Shown here: positions 54,657 through 63,872 of the stretch, one piece after another | Numbering within the stretch: the stretch's first letter is position 1 | Layout: every line of letters starts with the position of its first letter | Assembly (NCBI RefSeq): GCF_001984155.1 | Contig: NZ_MTQO01000038.1 | Span: forward strand, 183,968 to 247,967 | DNA: 64,000 nt | DNA from: Actinosynnema sp. ALI-1.44 | GTDB lineage: Bacteria; Actinomycetota; Actinomycetes; Mycobacteriales; Pseudonocardiaceae | Direction: 5' to 3' | The notes under the pieces: model-generated | The model's input: the letters and a program-made list of their open reading frames with translations, nothing else | What the model was told of the DNA's origin: nothing | Databases searched by the model: none | Translations under genes and position numbers: made by a program

Positions 54657-54662
54657 TAAGCT
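54657..54662 (+). promoter_or_regulatory. -10 box TAAGCT for the acyltransferase gene
   Basis: TAAGCT ends 6 bases before the ATG at 54669; the only purine-rich sequence, CAGGG, is too close to act as a ribosome binding site, so a leaderless transcript is likely. Confidence 0.35.
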
Positions 54663-54668
54663 CAGGGT

Positions 54669-56078
54669 ATGCCCGATCGCCTGTCCGCGGTGGACGCCTC
54701 GTTCATCTACCTGGAGGACCAGGCGACGCCGATGCACGTCGGCGGGGTCGCCGTGTTCCGCAGTCCTAGGGGCGGGTTCGACTACGACGAACTGGTCGGG
54801 ATGATCGAGCAGCGCCTCGACCTGATCCCGCGCTACCGCCAGAAGGTCCAGTCCGTGCCCGGTCACCTGGCCAGACCGGTGTGGGTGGACGACCGCGACT
54901 TCGACCTGACCTACCACGTGCGGCGGTCCGCGTTGCCCCGTCCGGGCAGCGACGACCAGTTGCACGACCTGGTCGCGCGGCTGATGTCGCGCCCGCTGGA
55001 CCCGACAAGGCCGCTGTGGGAGACGTACCTGGTCGAGGGGTTGGCACGGGGCCGGTTCGCGATCGTCACCAAGACGCACCTCGCGCTGGTCGACGGGATC
55101 GGCACGATCGACATCGGCCAGCTCATCCTGGACACGTCCCCGCAGGTGGGGCACAACAGCGACGGCGCGTGGATCCCGCAGCGCCCGCCGACACAGACCC
55201 GGCTCGTGCTCGACGCGCTCACCGACGTCGTCCAGCGGCCGCGTGAGCTGGTCGAGAACGCCCGCGCGGCAGCCGGGGACCTGTTCTCCAGTGCGCTCGT
55301 GCAGCGGCTCGCGGACACGGCAGGAGGGCTGGTCACGGCGATCGGCACGGCCAGCACGGCGCCGAGCGGCCCGCTGAACGTCCGGATCTCGCCGCAGCGG
55401 CGGTTCGCGGTCGCCAGGACGAGCCTGGACGACTTCAAAGCCATCAGCAGCGAGCACGAGGGCACGGTCAACGACGTCGTGCTGGCCACGCTGGCAGGCG
55501 CCTTGCGCACGTGGCTGCTGTCGCGTGGGCAGACGGTCACCTCATCGACGACGCTGCGCGCGTTGGTGCCGTTGGCCGTCCGCGATGACGAGTCCGACGA
55601 GACCGTGCCAGGAATGTTGGGCAACACGGTGACGGCCAAGTTGGTGGACCTCCCCGTCGGCGAGCCCAACGCGGTCGTACGGCTGCACCACGTCAGCCAC
55701 GCGATGCGCGGGCACAACGACTCGGCTCGCAAGGTCGCGGCGGGCGCGTTGCGCAGGATGAGCGGGTTCGCCCCGCCGACGCTGCACTCGCTCGGCGCCC
55801 GCGCGGCCGGGTCGTTCTCCCGGAAGATCTTCAACGTGGTGATCACCAACGTGCCGGGCCCGCAGGAGCCGCTGTACGCGGGCAGCGCCAAGATGATCGA
55901 GATGTTCCCGGTCGTCCCGCTCGTGCGCAACCAGGCGCTGGCGATCGGGGTGACGTCGTACGACGGTGGCGTCTACTTCGGCCTCAACGGGGACCGGGGT
56001 GCCATGTCTGATGTGGACACACTGGCCAGAATGGTCGAGGAGTCCTTGGAAGAACTGCTTTCGACGGTAAGGGTGTGA
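54669..56078 (+). CDS. WS/DGAT-family acyltransferase
   Basis: A 469-residue wax ester synthase/diacylglycerol acyltransferase homologue (compare Rv3233c/Rv3234c at this locus). The start LSAVDASFIYLEDQATPMHV is diagnostic; the second conserved block NVRISPQRRFAVARTSLDD and the C-terminal VVITNVPGPQEPLYAGS are present. The active site, usually HHxxxDG, reads HLALVDG (137-143), with leucine at the second, catalytic histidine. Either it acts differently from known enzymes or has lost triacylglycerol synthase activity. It lies 4 bases before the next gene in one operon. Confidence 0.88.
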   Translation: MPDRLSAVDASFIYLEDQATPMHVGGVAVFRSPRGGFDYDELVGMIEQRLDLIPRYRQKVQSVPGHLARPVWVDDRDFDLTYHVRRSALPRPGSDDQLHDLVARLMSRPLDPTRPLWETYLVEGLARGRFAIVTKTHLALVDGIGTIDIGQLILDTSPQVGHNSDGAWIPQRPPTQTRLVLDALTDVVQRPRELVENARAAAGDLFSSALVQRLADTAGGLVTAIGTASTAPSGPLNVRISPQRRFAVARTSLDDFKAISSEHEGTVNDVVLATLAGALRTWLLSRGQTVTSSTTLRALVPLAVRDDESDETVPGMLGNTVTAKLVDLPVGEPNAVVRLHHVSHAMRGHNDSARKVAAGALRRMSGFAPPTLHSLGARAAGSFSRKIFNVVITNVPGPQEPLYAGSAKMIEMFPVVPLVRNQALAIGVTSYDGGVYFGLNGDRGAMSDVDTLARMVEESLEELLSTVRV

Positions 56079-56082
56079 GGGC

Positions 56083-56574
56083 GTGCGGGTCTATCTTCCT
56101 GCGACGGTCACGATGCTGCACGAGCTCAACACGGCCGGTGAGTTCAAGCCGTTGAACGGCACCGCGTTCGCGCTGACCCCGGCGCTGCGCGAGATGTACA
56201 CCGAGGGAACCGCCGAGGACCTCGAGTACGTCGCGATGGCCGACGCGGCGAGGGCGTCGCTGCGCCTGTTGAGCTCGGACCCCGAGTCGATGCGCCGCAG
56301 GGTGGTCATCGCGGCCGATGTGGACGGTGTGACGGTGCGGCCGGACCTCGACCACTCGGTCGTCCGGCTGTCCGGGCCGGTCGCGCTCAAGGACGTCGCG
56401 TCGATCCACATGGACAACTCCGAGGCCGAAGATGCCGTAGCCAAGGCCGTTTCGGTGATTGACGCTGCGGACATGGGTGACGAGGACGCAGAATTCGTGT
56501 TGGGTGACGCCGAGGACCACGAACTGGCCTGGTACGCCACCCAGGAACTGCCGTTCCTGCTGGAGCTGATGTAG
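56083..56574 (+). CDS. Conserved hypothetical protein (Rv3231c type, DUF6912-like)
   Basis: A 163-residue soluble actinobacterial protein. RVYLPATVTMLHELNTAGEF opens the chain, followed by FALTPALREMYTEGTAEDLE, RVVIAADVDGVTVRPDLDH and the acidic C-terminus DAEDHELAWYATQELPFLL. The same gene follows the acyltransferase locus in mycobacteria. The pattern suggests an alpha/beta fold without known catalytic residues. The GTG start is 4 bases after the previous stop, and the next gene begins 13 bases after its own, so it sits in the middle of an operon. Confidence 0.78.
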   Translation: MRVYLPATVTMLHELNTAGEFKPLNGTAFALTPALREMYTEGTAEDLEYVAMADAARASLRLLSSDPESMRRRVVIAADVDGVTVRPDLDHSVVRLSGPVALKDVASIHMDNSEAEDAVAKAVSVIDAADMGDEDAEFVLGDAEDHELAWYATQELPFLLELM

Positions 56575-56587
56575 AGGAGAGCGCTAG

Positions 56588-58216
56588 ATGGACGCCGTCT
56601 CGGCCGTGCCACAAGCCCGCAACGAGCCGATCAGGTCATACGCGCCGGGGACACCGGAACGCGAGTCGCTCCAAGCCGCGATCACGGCGTTGGAAGGCGA
56701 ACAGACGGACTTCACCATGACGATCGGCGGCGACGAACGGATGGCGGGCGGCGACCGCGTCGACGTGGTCCAGCCGCACGACAGGGCACACGTGCTGGGA
56801 CAGACCGCGCAGGCCACCCCGGAGGACGTGCGCGCGGCCGTCGCCGCCGCGAAAGCCGCCGCGCCCGCATGGCGCGACCTGCCTTTCGAGGAGCGCGCGA
56901 CGGTCCTGCTGCGCGCGGCGGACCTGCTCGCCGGGCCCTGGCGTGACAAGCTGAACGCGGCGACTGTGCTCGGCCAGTCGAAGTCCGCGCAGCAGGCGGA
57001 GATCGACAGCGCCTGCGAACTGATCGACTTCTGGCGCTTCAACGTCTCCTTCGCCCGCCGGATACTGGCCGAACAGCCGGAATCGAGCCCGGGTCTGTGG
57101 AACAGGTTCGACCACCGCCCGCTCGACGGCTTCGTCGTGGCGATCACCCCGTTCAACTTCACCGCGATCGCGGGAAACCTGCCGACAGCACCGGCCCTGA
57201 TGGGCAACACGGTGGTCTGGAAGCCGTCGCCGACGCAGTCGCTGGCAGCGCACCACACCATGCGCCTGCTCGAGGCGGCGGGCCTCCCACCCGGGGTGAT
57301 CAACCTGGTGACAGGAGACGGCCCGGCGGTCAGCGAAGCCGCGTTGACCGACCCGGACTTCGCCGGACTGCACTTCACCGGCTCGACGAAGACGTTCAAG
57401 TACCTGTGGCGCACCATCGGGGAGAACCTGGACACCTACCGCGCCTACCCCCGGATCGTCGGCGAGACCGGCGGCAAGGACTTCGTGGTGGCACACAGCT
57501 CGGCAGACCCGGCGAGCCTGACCACAGGCCTGGTCCGAGGCGCGTTCGAGTACCAGGGCCAGAAGTGCTCGGCTGCTTCCCGCGCGTACATCGCCCGCTC
57601 GTTGTGGGACGGCGGCGTCCGCGACGCGCTGGCCGACGTGACGAAGTCCCTGTCGTACGGCGATGTCACGGACTTCTCACACTTCGGCGGTGCGGTGATC
57701 GACTCCCGCGCGTTCGCCAAGCACTCTGCGTTGTTCGAGCAGGTGCGTGCGGAGGGCAAGCTCGAGGTGCTGACCGGGGCCACGGCGGACGACAGCGTCG
57801 GCTTCTTCGTACAGCCGACGATCCTGGTCGGCGACGATCCCACGCACGACGTGTTCCGCACGGAGTACTTCGGCCCGATCCTCTCGGTGCACGTATATGA
57901 CGACGCCGACTACCCCAAGGTCCTTGACGCCGTCGACACGGCCTCGCCTTACGGCCTGACCGGCGCGGTTTTCGCGACCGACCGGCATGCGGTGGAGGAA
58001 GCGCAGCGCGCCTTGCGTTTCACCGCAGGCAATTTCTACGTGAACGACAAACCAACCGGGGCCGTTGTCGGGCAGCAGCCGTTCGGTGGCAGTCGTGCGT
58101 CGGGTACGAACGACAAGGCTGGCTCGATCTTCAACCTGCAGCGGTGGATCAGCCCGAGGTCGATCAAGGAGACATTCGTCCCGCCGACCGACCACACCTA
58201 TCCCCACATGGCCTGA
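56588..58216 (+). CDS. pruA: L-glutamate gamma-semialdehyde dehydrogenase
   Basis: A 542-residue aldehyde dehydrogenase that oxidises glutamate semialdehyde (from proline) to glutamate with NAD. The catalytic cysteine is Cys327 in YQGQKCSAASR and the general base Glu293 in VGETGGKDFV; HFTGSTKTFKYLW and FNDKPTGAVVGQQPFGGSR-like sequence (YVNDKPTGAVVGQQPFGG) are P5C dehydrogenase features. It is the single-domain enzyme, not the PutA fusion; no putB is in view. AGAGGAGAG lies 6-8 bases before the ATG. A perfect hairpin follows the gene. Confidence 0.95.
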   Translation: MDAVSAVPQARNEPIRSYAPGTPERESLQAAITALEGEQTDFTMTIGGDERMAGGDRVDVVQPHDRAHVLGQTAQATPEDVRAAVAAAKAAAPAWRDLPFEERATVLLRAADLLAGPWRDKLNAATVLGQSKSAQQAEIDSACELIDFWRFNVSFARRILAEQPESSPGLWNRFDHRPLDGFVVAITPFNFTAIAGNLPTAPALMGNTVVWKPSPTQSLAAHHTMRLLEAAGLPPGVINLVTGDGPAVSEAALTDPDFAGLHFTGSTKTFKYLWRTIGENLDTYRAYPRIVGETGGKDFVVAHSSADPASLTTGLVRGAFEYQGQKCSAASRAYIARSLWDGGVRDALADVTKSLSYGDVTDFSHFGGAVIDSRAFAKHSALFEQVRAEGKLEVLTGATADDSVGFFVQPTILVGDDPTHDVFRTEYFGPILSVHVYDDADYPKVLDAVDTASPYGLTGAVFATDRHAVEEAQRALRFTAGNFYVNDKPTGAVVGQQPFGGSRASGTNDKAGSIFNLQRWISPRSIKETFVPPTDHTYPHMA

Positions 58217-58221
58217 AACGG

Positions 58222-58257
58222 CCGGTGCCCCTCGTGAGAACGCACGAGGGGCACCGG
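58222..58257. terminator. Perfect 15-base hairpin after pruA
   Basis: CCGGTGCCCCTCGTG and CACGAGGGGCACCGG flank a 6-base loop. No T-tract. The inner CTCGTG recalls the CTCGTGAG repeat family but the arms are otherwise different. It lies 5 bases after the stop codon. Confidence 0.8.
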
Positions 58258-58405
58258 ACCGATGGGACTACCGTCAAATCCAGTTGTCCACAACCAACCA
58301 GTAACCCTCTGACCAGGACCTGTCACCGGTAGACTGGAGCAGGGACGCCCCCCGGGTTGGGTGGGGGACTGTTCTGGGTGGTTTTGGCGGACGAACCGGG
58401 TTTGG

Positions 58406-59245
58406 TCAGTTGGCGACCTGGGAAGCGGGCGGAGCCTTGATGTCCACCGGCTTGCCCCAGTCCTTGTAGGTCGCGACCAGATCGACCGACTGGCCCTGTG
58501 CGGTGATCTTGCTGGTGATCTTCACCGGCAGGTTGTCCGAGTTGATCCACCACTCCATCGGGAACGACTTCACGCCTGCCGAGCTGAGCTGCTTCGCCGA
58601 GTCCTTGGTGGTCTGGTCCTCGGCGCTCTGGGCCATCTTGGCGGTGTCGATCGTGATCTTGTAGTGCGTGACCTCTTCGCCGTCCAAGGTCGTCTTTTCC
58701 TGCTTGTCGATCGTGCCGGCCGACTTGATCTGGTCGAGCTGCTTGTCGATGTCGAAGCTGTCGTCGATCTTGTCGAGCATCGGGCCCATCTGCTTGGACA
58801 GCGGGTCGCTTCCGCCCGGGGTGATCTTCATCCACGGCTTGGCCGACGAGGTGCCGCCCATTCCGCCAGGGGCCTTCATGTAGAGGGTCTTGTCGATGAG
58901 GACCATTTCCATCTTGGCGCTGCCCATGTCCATGGTCATCTGCATGGACGGGCTGGCACCCTCGGCGCTGAACGCGCCGTCGCCCTTGATCGCCCCGCCC
59001 GCCGCGGCGCCGAGCGACATGTCGAACGTGATCTTGGCGCTCTTCTTGGAGTCGCCTTTGCTGTTGATCGCCTCGGCCAGGTCGAGCGCGCTGTTGATGC
59101 TGTCCTTCTTCTCACCGCCAGCGCTGCCCGTCGCCGACGTGTTGCCGGAGCCGGAGCTGACCGGCGTGCCCGACTCCTTGCTGCCACAGCCGACCACGGT
59201 CAGCGCGAGCACGACGCTCGCAGCCACAATCCCGGTCTTGCGCAT
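58406..59245 (-). CDS. LprAFG/LppX-like lipoprotein
   Basis: A 279-residue lipoprotein. The signal peptide VAASVVLALTVVGC gives lipidated Cys20; a Ser/Gly/Thr-rich linker follows, then a domain with SAKITFDMSLGAAAGGAIKG, AKMEMVLIDKTLYMKAPGG and EEVTHYKITIDTAKMAQ resembling the LppX/LprG fold that carries lipids or binds hydrophobic molecules in mycobacteria. It is anchored at the outer face of the membrane. The ATG has AGAGG close upstream. It stands alone, convergent with pruA. Confidence 0.87.
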   Translation of the reverse strand: MRKTGIVAASVVLALTVVGCGSKESGTPVSSGSGNTSATGSAGGEKKDSINSALDLAEAINSKGDSKKSAKITFDMSLGAAAGGAIKGDGAFSAEGASPSMQMTMDMGSAKMEMVLIDKTLYMKAPGGMGGTSSAKPWMKITPGGSDPLSKQMGPMLDKIDDSFDIDKQLDQIKSAGTIDKQEKTTLDGEEVTHYKITIDTAKMAQSAEDQTTKDSAKQLSSAGVKSFPMEWWINSDNLPVKITSKITAQGQSVDLVATYKDWGKPVDIKAPPASQVAN

Positions 59246-59348
59246 ACCTCTGTCCTAACCCCAGCTAGTCCGTAGGAACCAAACGGTGCGAACGCTAGCA
59301 TTATTCGCCCGAACGGGTGGTACCGATTGGCATAATTCCTGGTCACAC

Positions 59349-60395
59349 CTATTCAACGCCCTGTTCGCGCTGTGATTCTTCGAGTCCGGCGCGTGACGAC
59401 AGCAAGCGGCGCAGGGATTCCAGCCTGCCTGTGGATGCGCTCCCATCCGCCACCACCGTGTCAAGCATGCAGTCGGGGTCTTCAGGCGTGCCCAAATGTC
59501 CACAGCCGGACGGGCATTCTTCCGCGGCTTCGACGAATTCGGGAAAGGCCGCGACGATGTCGTCCGGTTCGATGTGCGCCAGGCCGAAGGACCTGATTCC
59601 GGGAGTGTCGACGACCCAGCCCCCGGTCGGCAGCGGCAGCGCGACCGCCGTGACCGACGTGTGCCTGCCTTTGCCGACCGCGCTGACCACTCCTGTCTCG
59701 CGGTCGGCGTCCGGCACGAGCTTGTTCACCAAAGTGGACTTGCCGACGCCGGAGTGCCCGATCAGGGCCGTCACCTGGTCGCGCAGCCGTTCGGCGATCC
59801 GCTCCGGGTGCTCGTCCTGCCTGGTGACCAGGATCGGCATGGCCAGGTCGGCGTAGGCGGCGATGATCTCGTCCGGCGTGGCCAGGTCCGATTTCGTGAG
59901 GCACAACACGGGCTCCAGGCCGCCCGCGTACGCCGCGACGAGCGCGCGGTCGATGAAACCCGTCCGCGGCGGCGGGTCGGCCAACGCGACCACGATCAAC
60001 AACTGCGAAGCGTTCGCGACGACCACGCGCTCGAACGGGTCGGTGTCGTCAGCGGTCCGCCGCAGGACGCTTGTCCGGTCGGCGACGCGCACGATCCGCG
60101 CGAGCGTGTCGGGTTTTCCACTCGTGTCACCGACCAGGTCCACGCTGTCGCCGACGACGACCGGTGTCCGGCCGAGCTCACGTGCGCGCATCGCGACCAC
60201 GATCTGCTTCGGGTCCCCTTCGAGCGCGCAGGTCCACCGGCCGCGGTCCTTGCCGACAACCATCGCCATGACCGCGTCGGCGTGTTCCGGGCGGCGTTTG
60301 GTCCGGGGTCTGGTGCCGCGGCCGGGGCGGACGCGCACGTCCGACTCGTCGAGCCTGCTCCAGTCCGCGCCGCGTCCTGCGCCCCGCGGGCTCAC
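59349..60395 (-). CDS. rsgA: Ribosome small subunit GTPase RsgA
   Basis: A 348-residue circularly permuted GTPase for late 30S assembly. Residues about 40-130 are the OB-fold; the GTPase motifs come in permuted order, TKSD (167-170, G4), GHSGVGKST (213-221, G1), DTPG (263-266, G3); the C-terminal zinc site is CPSGCGH...DPDC (Cys294, Cys298, His300, Cys309). The arginine-rich N-terminus (RVRPGRGTRPRTKRR) may bind RNA. The GTG start is 1 base beyond the aroA stop, so both are one operon, as in mycobacteria. Confidence 0.94.
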   Translation of the reverse strand: MSPRGAGRGADWSRLDESDVRVRPGRGTRPRTKRRPEHADAVMAMVVGKDRGRWTCALEGDPKQIVVAMRARELGRTPVVVGDSVDLVGDTSGKPDTLARIVRVADRTSVLRRTADDTDPFERVVVANASQLLIVVALADPPPRTGFIDRALVAAYAGGLEPVLCLTKSDLATPDEIIAAYADLAMPILVTRQDEHPERIAERLRDQVTALIGHSGVGKSTLVNKLVPDADRETGVVSAVGKGRHTSVTAVALPLPTGGWVVDTPGIRSFGLAHIEPDDIVAAFPEFVEAAEECPSGCGHLGTPEDPDCMLDTVVADGSASTGRLESLRRLLSSRAGLEESQREQGVE

Positions 60396-60396
60396 G

Positions 60397-61662
60397 TCAC
60401 TGGCCCCCGCCGAGCATCCGTGCCCACAACCCTGGGAAGTCCGGGATGGTCTTGCTCGTCGTGGCGATGTCGTCCACCTCGACTCCCGCGACGACCAGCC
60501 CGAGGATCGCGCCCGCGGTCGCCATCCGGTGGTCGGCGTACGCCCGCCACGGCCCGCCGTGTAGCGCACGCGGCCGGATCACCAGGCCGTCGTCGGTTTC
60601 CTCGACGTCGCCGCCGAGCCCGTTGAGGTCGTCGGCCAACGCGGCCAGCCGGTCGGTCTCGTGGCCACGCAGGTGCGCGATGCCCCGCAGCACGGACTGC
60701 CCGTCCGCCAACGCGGCCAACGCGGCGATGGTCGGCGTCAGCTCGCCGACGTCGTGCAGGTCTATGTCCACACCGGACAGCCGGTCGGGTCCGGTCACGG
60801 TGAGCCCGTTGGCATCCAGCTCCACGCCGCATCCCATCCGGGCGAGGATGCCACGGATGTCGTCGCCCGGCTGGGTGGTGCTCGTCGGCCAGCCGCTGAC
60901 CGTGACGCGCCCGCCCGTGACCGCCGCCGCGGCCAGGAACGGCGTCGCGTTCGACAGGTCGGGCTCGACGACCCACTCGCGGCCATGGATCGGCCCGGGG
61001 CGCACCTGCCAGGTGTTCGCCTCCGAGTCGTTCACGTCCACGCCCGCCGCGCGCAGCATCTGAACGGTCATTTCGATGTGCGGCATGGACGGGACCGGTT
61101 TGCCGTCGTGCTCGACGGTCAACCCCTTGTCGTATCGGGGACCGGAGAGCAACAGGCCGGACACGAACTGCGACGACGCGGACGCGTCGATCGTCACGTC
61201 ACCGCCGGGGAGTGTGCCTTTTCCGTGCAGCGTGAAGGGAAGCCGGTCGCCGGTGATGTCGGCGCCGAGGCCGCGCAACGCGTCCAGGATCGTCCCCATC
61301 GGACGTTCGCGGGCCTGTTCGTCGCCGTCGAACCGGATCTCGCCGCTGCCGACGGCCGCGGCGGGCGGGAGGAAACGCATGACGGTGCCCGCCAGACCGC
61401 AGTCGACGTCGGCGGGGCCGTGCAGCACGGCGGGGGTGACGAGCCAGTCTTCGCCGTCGTCGGTGATCTCGGCGCCGAGCGCGCGCAGCGCGGCGACCAT
61501 GAGGTTCGTGTCACGGCTGCGCAACGGGGCACGCACAGCGGACGGCCCGTCGGCGAGCGCGGCGAGTACGAGGGCGCGGTTGGTGATCGACTTCGAGCCG
61601 GGGATGGACACGGTGGCACGGACCGGTGTGGCCGAGACTGGGGCGACCCAGGGCTGCGTCAT
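60397..61662 (-). CDS. aroA: 3-phosphoshikimate 1-carboxyvinyltransferase (EPSP synthase)
   Basis: A 421-residue shikimate pathway enzyme that adds enolpyruvyl from PEP to shikimate-3-phosphate. Key motifs are [16 protein letters not shown] (21-36), [30 protein letters not shown] and [16 protein letters not shown], with [12 protein letters not shown] near the end. The ATG at 61662 matches the family start; one six codons upstream is possible. It is divergent from the SRAP gene and followed directly by rsgA. The order matches Rv3227-Rv3228. Confidence 0.95.
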   Translation of the reverse strand: MTQPWVAPVSATPVRATVSIPGSKSITNRALVLAALADGPSAVRAPLRSRDTNLMVAALRALGAEITDDGEDWLVTPAVLHGPADVDCGLAGTVMRFLPPAAAVGSGEIRFDGDEQARERPMGTILDALRGLGADITGDRLPFTLHGKGTLPGGDVTIDASASSQFVSGLLLSGPRYDKGLTVEHDGKPVPSMPHIEMTVQMLRAAGVDVNDSEANTWQVRPGPIHGREWVVEPDLSNATPFLAAAAVTGGRVTVSGWPTSTTQPGDDIRGILARMGCGVELDANGLTVTGPDRLSGVDIDLHDVGELTPTIAALAALADGQSVLRGIAHLRGHETDRLAALADDLNGLGGDVEETDDGLVIRPRALHGGPWRAYADHRMATAGAILGLVVAGVEVDDIATTSKTIPDFPGLWARMLGGGQ

Positions 61663-61735
61663 GGGTCGATGATCCCCCATGCACTCGCCAGGCCAGCGCG
61701 CACGTGTCACGATTCGGGTCGGAGGTGTTGTCAAA

Positions 61736-62491
61736 GTGTGCGGTAGGTACGCGTCCACCAAGAACCCGGCGACGCTCGCGGCCGAGTTCGACGCCGTGGA
61801 CGCGACAGAGGACGCGATCGGCGGCCCGGACTACAACGTGGCCCCGACCCGCAACGTGGTGGCGGTGGTGCAGCGGCATCCCCGCGACGAGGACGGCGAG
61901 CCCGACATGTCGACGACGGAGCGCACGCTCCGCGTGATGAAGTGGGGCCTGGTCCCGGCATGGGCGAAGGACGCGAAGGGCGGCGCGAAGATGATCAACG
62001 CCCGCTCGGAGAGCGCGGCGGAGAAACCGGCCTTCCGAACCTCGTGGACGAAGCGCAGGTGCCTGATGCCCGCCGACGGCTGGTACGAGTGGCAGCGCGA
62101 CGGGAAGGTCAAGCAGCCGTACTTCACGACCCGCAAGGACGGTCTGAGCCTGGCGATGGCCGGCCTGTGGACGGTGTGGCGTGACAAGGAGCAACCGGAC
62201 AGCCCACCGCTGGTGACGTGCTCGGTGCTGACCATGCCCGCGGTCGACAAGTTGGCGGAGATCCACGACCGGATGCCGGTGCTGATGGCGCCGGAGAACT
62301 GGGCGACCTGGCTGGATCCCGACAACGCGGACCCGTCGGCCCTCATCGCGCCGCCGTCGGAGGAGTTCCTGGCGGCGCTCGAACTGCGCCCGGTGTCCCA
62401 GGCGGTGAACAGCGTGAAGAACAACGGCCCGGACCTGATGCGACCGGCGACGGAACAGGACGACTCTGCCCTGTTCGACCTGGGCCGATGA
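61736..62491 (+). CDS. SOS response-associated peptidase (YedK/HMCES)
   Basis: A 251-residue SRAP-domain protein. After removal of the initiator residue the catalytic Cys2 (VCGRYAS) becomes the N-terminus and forms a thiazolidine crosslink with abasic sites in single-stranded DNA. Other conserved blocks: [42 protein letters not shown] and [11 protein letters not shown], which supply the Asn, Glu and His of the active site. CGGAGG about 10 bases before the GTG supports the start. Its TGA overlaps the next ATG (ATGA). Confidence 0.93.
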   Translation: MCGRYASTKNPATLAAEFDAVDATEDAIGGPDYNVAPTRNVVAVVQRHPRDEDGEPDMSTTERTLRVMKWGLVPAWAKDAKGGAKMINARSESAAEKPAFRTSWTKRRCLMPADGWYEWQRDGKVKQPYFTTRKDGLSLAMAGLWTVWRDKEQPDSPPLVTCSVLTMPAVDKLAEIHDRMPVLMAPENWATWLDPDNADPSALIAPPSEEFLAALELRPVSQAVNSVKNNGPDLMRPATEQDDSALFDLGR

Positions 62492-63099
62492 CAACCGCCG
62501 AGATAGCGACGCCCCGCGGCCCGGCCCGCGCGGAACTGCACTGCGCCCCGGAAGGCCGGGCAGCCCTGCTGCTCGGCCACGGCGCTGGCGGTGGGATAGG
62601 AGCCCCGGACCTGGTCGCGGCGACTCGTGGCGCGACGGCAGCGGGCGTCCACGTGGCTCTCATCGAGCAGCCGTACCGCGTAGCGGGCCGACGCGCCCCG
62701 GCCCCGGCCGGCCAGTTGGACGAGGCCTGGCTGGCGGTGGCCGACGACCTGGCGGAGCGCTGGTTCGCGGACCTGCCGATGGTCTTCGGGGGAAGGTCGT
62801 CCGGTGCGCGCGTGGCGTGCCGGACAGCGGCGGAAGGTGAAGCGGTGGCGGTGCTCTGCCTGGCCTTCCCGCTGTACCCGCCGGGGAAGCCGGACAAGAC
62901 CCGCCAACCGGAACTGGACGGCGTGGACGTGCCGGTCCTGGTGGTGCAAGGCGAAAAAGACACCTTCGGCAGGCCGGAACCGGCCCACCACAGGGAAGTG
63001 GTGCTGATGGCGGGAGACCACAGCCTGAAGGCCGACCCGAAGGCGATCAGCCAGACCGTGCAGGAATGGCTGTCCAGAGTGCTGCGACCGTTGGACTGA
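62488..63099 (+). CDS. Small alpha/beta hydrolase, KANL3/Tex30-like
   Basis: A 203-residue protein of the dienelactone-hydrolase-like superfamily. ALLLGHGAGGGIGAPDL forms the first loop, VFGGRSSGARVACRTA the nucleophile elbow (GxSxG-like, GRSSG), LVVQGEKDTFGRPE the acid and VLMAGDHSLKADPKA the histidine. The set is complete, so a hydrolase is likely, but the substrate is unknown. It is coupled to the SRAP gene by an ATGA overlap and followed after 6 bases by a VOC gene. Confidence 0.84.
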   Translation: MTTAEIATPRGPARAELHCAPEGRAALLLGHGAGGGIGAPDLVAATRGATAAGVHVALIEQPYRVAGRRAPAPAGQLDEAWLAVADDLAERWFADLPMVFGGRSSGARVACRTAAEGEAVAVLCLAFPLYPPGKPDKTRQPELDGVDVPVLVVQGEKDTFGRPEPAHHREVVLMAGDHSLKADPKAISQTVQEWLSRVLRPLD

Positions 63100-63105
63100 G
63101 ACGCG

Positions 63106-63567
63106 ATGAGCCGACAATTCCAAGTCACCTTCGACGCACACGACCCACGCGCACTGTCGACCTTCTGGCGTGACGCACTGGGTTACGTCCATCCGGGCCC
63201 ACCCGGAGTCGACGTGCCGGAAGGCACGGACCCCTTGGCGGCATGGGACGAGTTCCTGAGCAAGGCGGGCGTCCCGGAGAACGAGCGCAACACGCGTTCG
63301 GCCATCGAGGACCCGGACGGCGACGGTCCCAGGGTCTTCTTCCAGCAGGTTCCGGAGTCGAAGGCGGGCAAGAACCGCGTGCACCTCGATGTCCGAGCGG
63401 CGCCGGGGCTGGACGGCGACGAACGGATGGCCGCGCTGGAAGCCGAATGCGGCCGACTCGTGGCGTTGGGCGCCACGCGGGTGCAGCGCCACGATCCCGC
63501 CCCGCCGATGAGCATGGGGTTCATCGTGATGACCGACCCCGAGGGCAACGAGTTCTGCCTGGACTGA
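63106..63567 (+). CDS. VOC-family (glyoxalase-like) protein
   Basis: A 153-residue protein with two beta-alpha-beta-beta-beta modules: QFQVTFDAHDPRALSTFWRD at the start, RVFFQQVPESKAGKNRVHLD in the middle and FIVMTDPEGNEFCLD at the end. The last motif is the usual metal or substrate edge of VOC proteins. Functions in the superfamily include isomerases, dioxygenases and antibiotic binding; this one is unassigned. It ends the SRAP-hydrolase-VOC operon, 6 bases behind the hydrolase. Confidence 0.87.
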   Translation: MSRQFQVTFDAHDPRALSTFWRDALGYVHPGPPGVDVPEGTDPLAAWDEFLSKAGVPENERNTRSAIEDPDGDGPRVFFQQVPESKAGKNRVHLDVRAAPGLDGDERMAALEAECGRLVALGATRVQRHDPAPPMSMGFIVMTDPEGNEFCLD

Positions 63568-63653
63568 GAAGTCCGTTCATCGAGGTGGCCGGGAGCCGCC
63601 CGGGGGCTGCTGACTCGCAACGGGCTCGCGGGGTGACCAGGCTATGTGCGGCT

Positions 63654-63722
63654 CGCGCGCCAGCGCAGAAGTGGGCGGCCCTGCGCGCCAGCGCAGGGTT
63701 TGCGGCTTGCGCGCAAGCGCAG
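63654..63722. repeat. Three tandem GC-rich palindromic units
   Basis: CGCGCGCCAGCGCAG (63654-63668), CTGCGCGCCAGCGCAG (63681-63696) and TTGCGCGCAAGCGCAG (63707-63722) recur every 26-28 bases. Each can fold on itself (CTGCGC/GCGCAG). They lie in the gap after the VOC gene. Confidence 0.7.
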
Positions 63723-63743
63723 AGTGGTGCTTCGGGGGTGTCT

Positions 63744-63872
63744 CCTGCCCGTCGGCCTGGGCGAAGCCAACCACGGGCTGTCAAGAGGTCGGCCCACGAC
63801 AACCGGCGCCAGCGATAGCGGTACCGATCCTCTTGACAGTCCGTGGTTCCCTGGGGCAGGTCGACGGGCAGG
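63744..63872. repeat. Long imperfect inverted repeat near right edge
   Basis: Outer arms CCTGCCCGTCGGCCTG (63744-63759) and 63857-63872 pair at 15 of 16 positions; inner arms AACCACGGGCTGTCAAGAGG (63769-63788) and 63829-63848 at 19 of 20; an internal loop of 9/8 bases separates them and a 40-base centre remains. No reading frame is credible inside. Confidence 0.85.
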
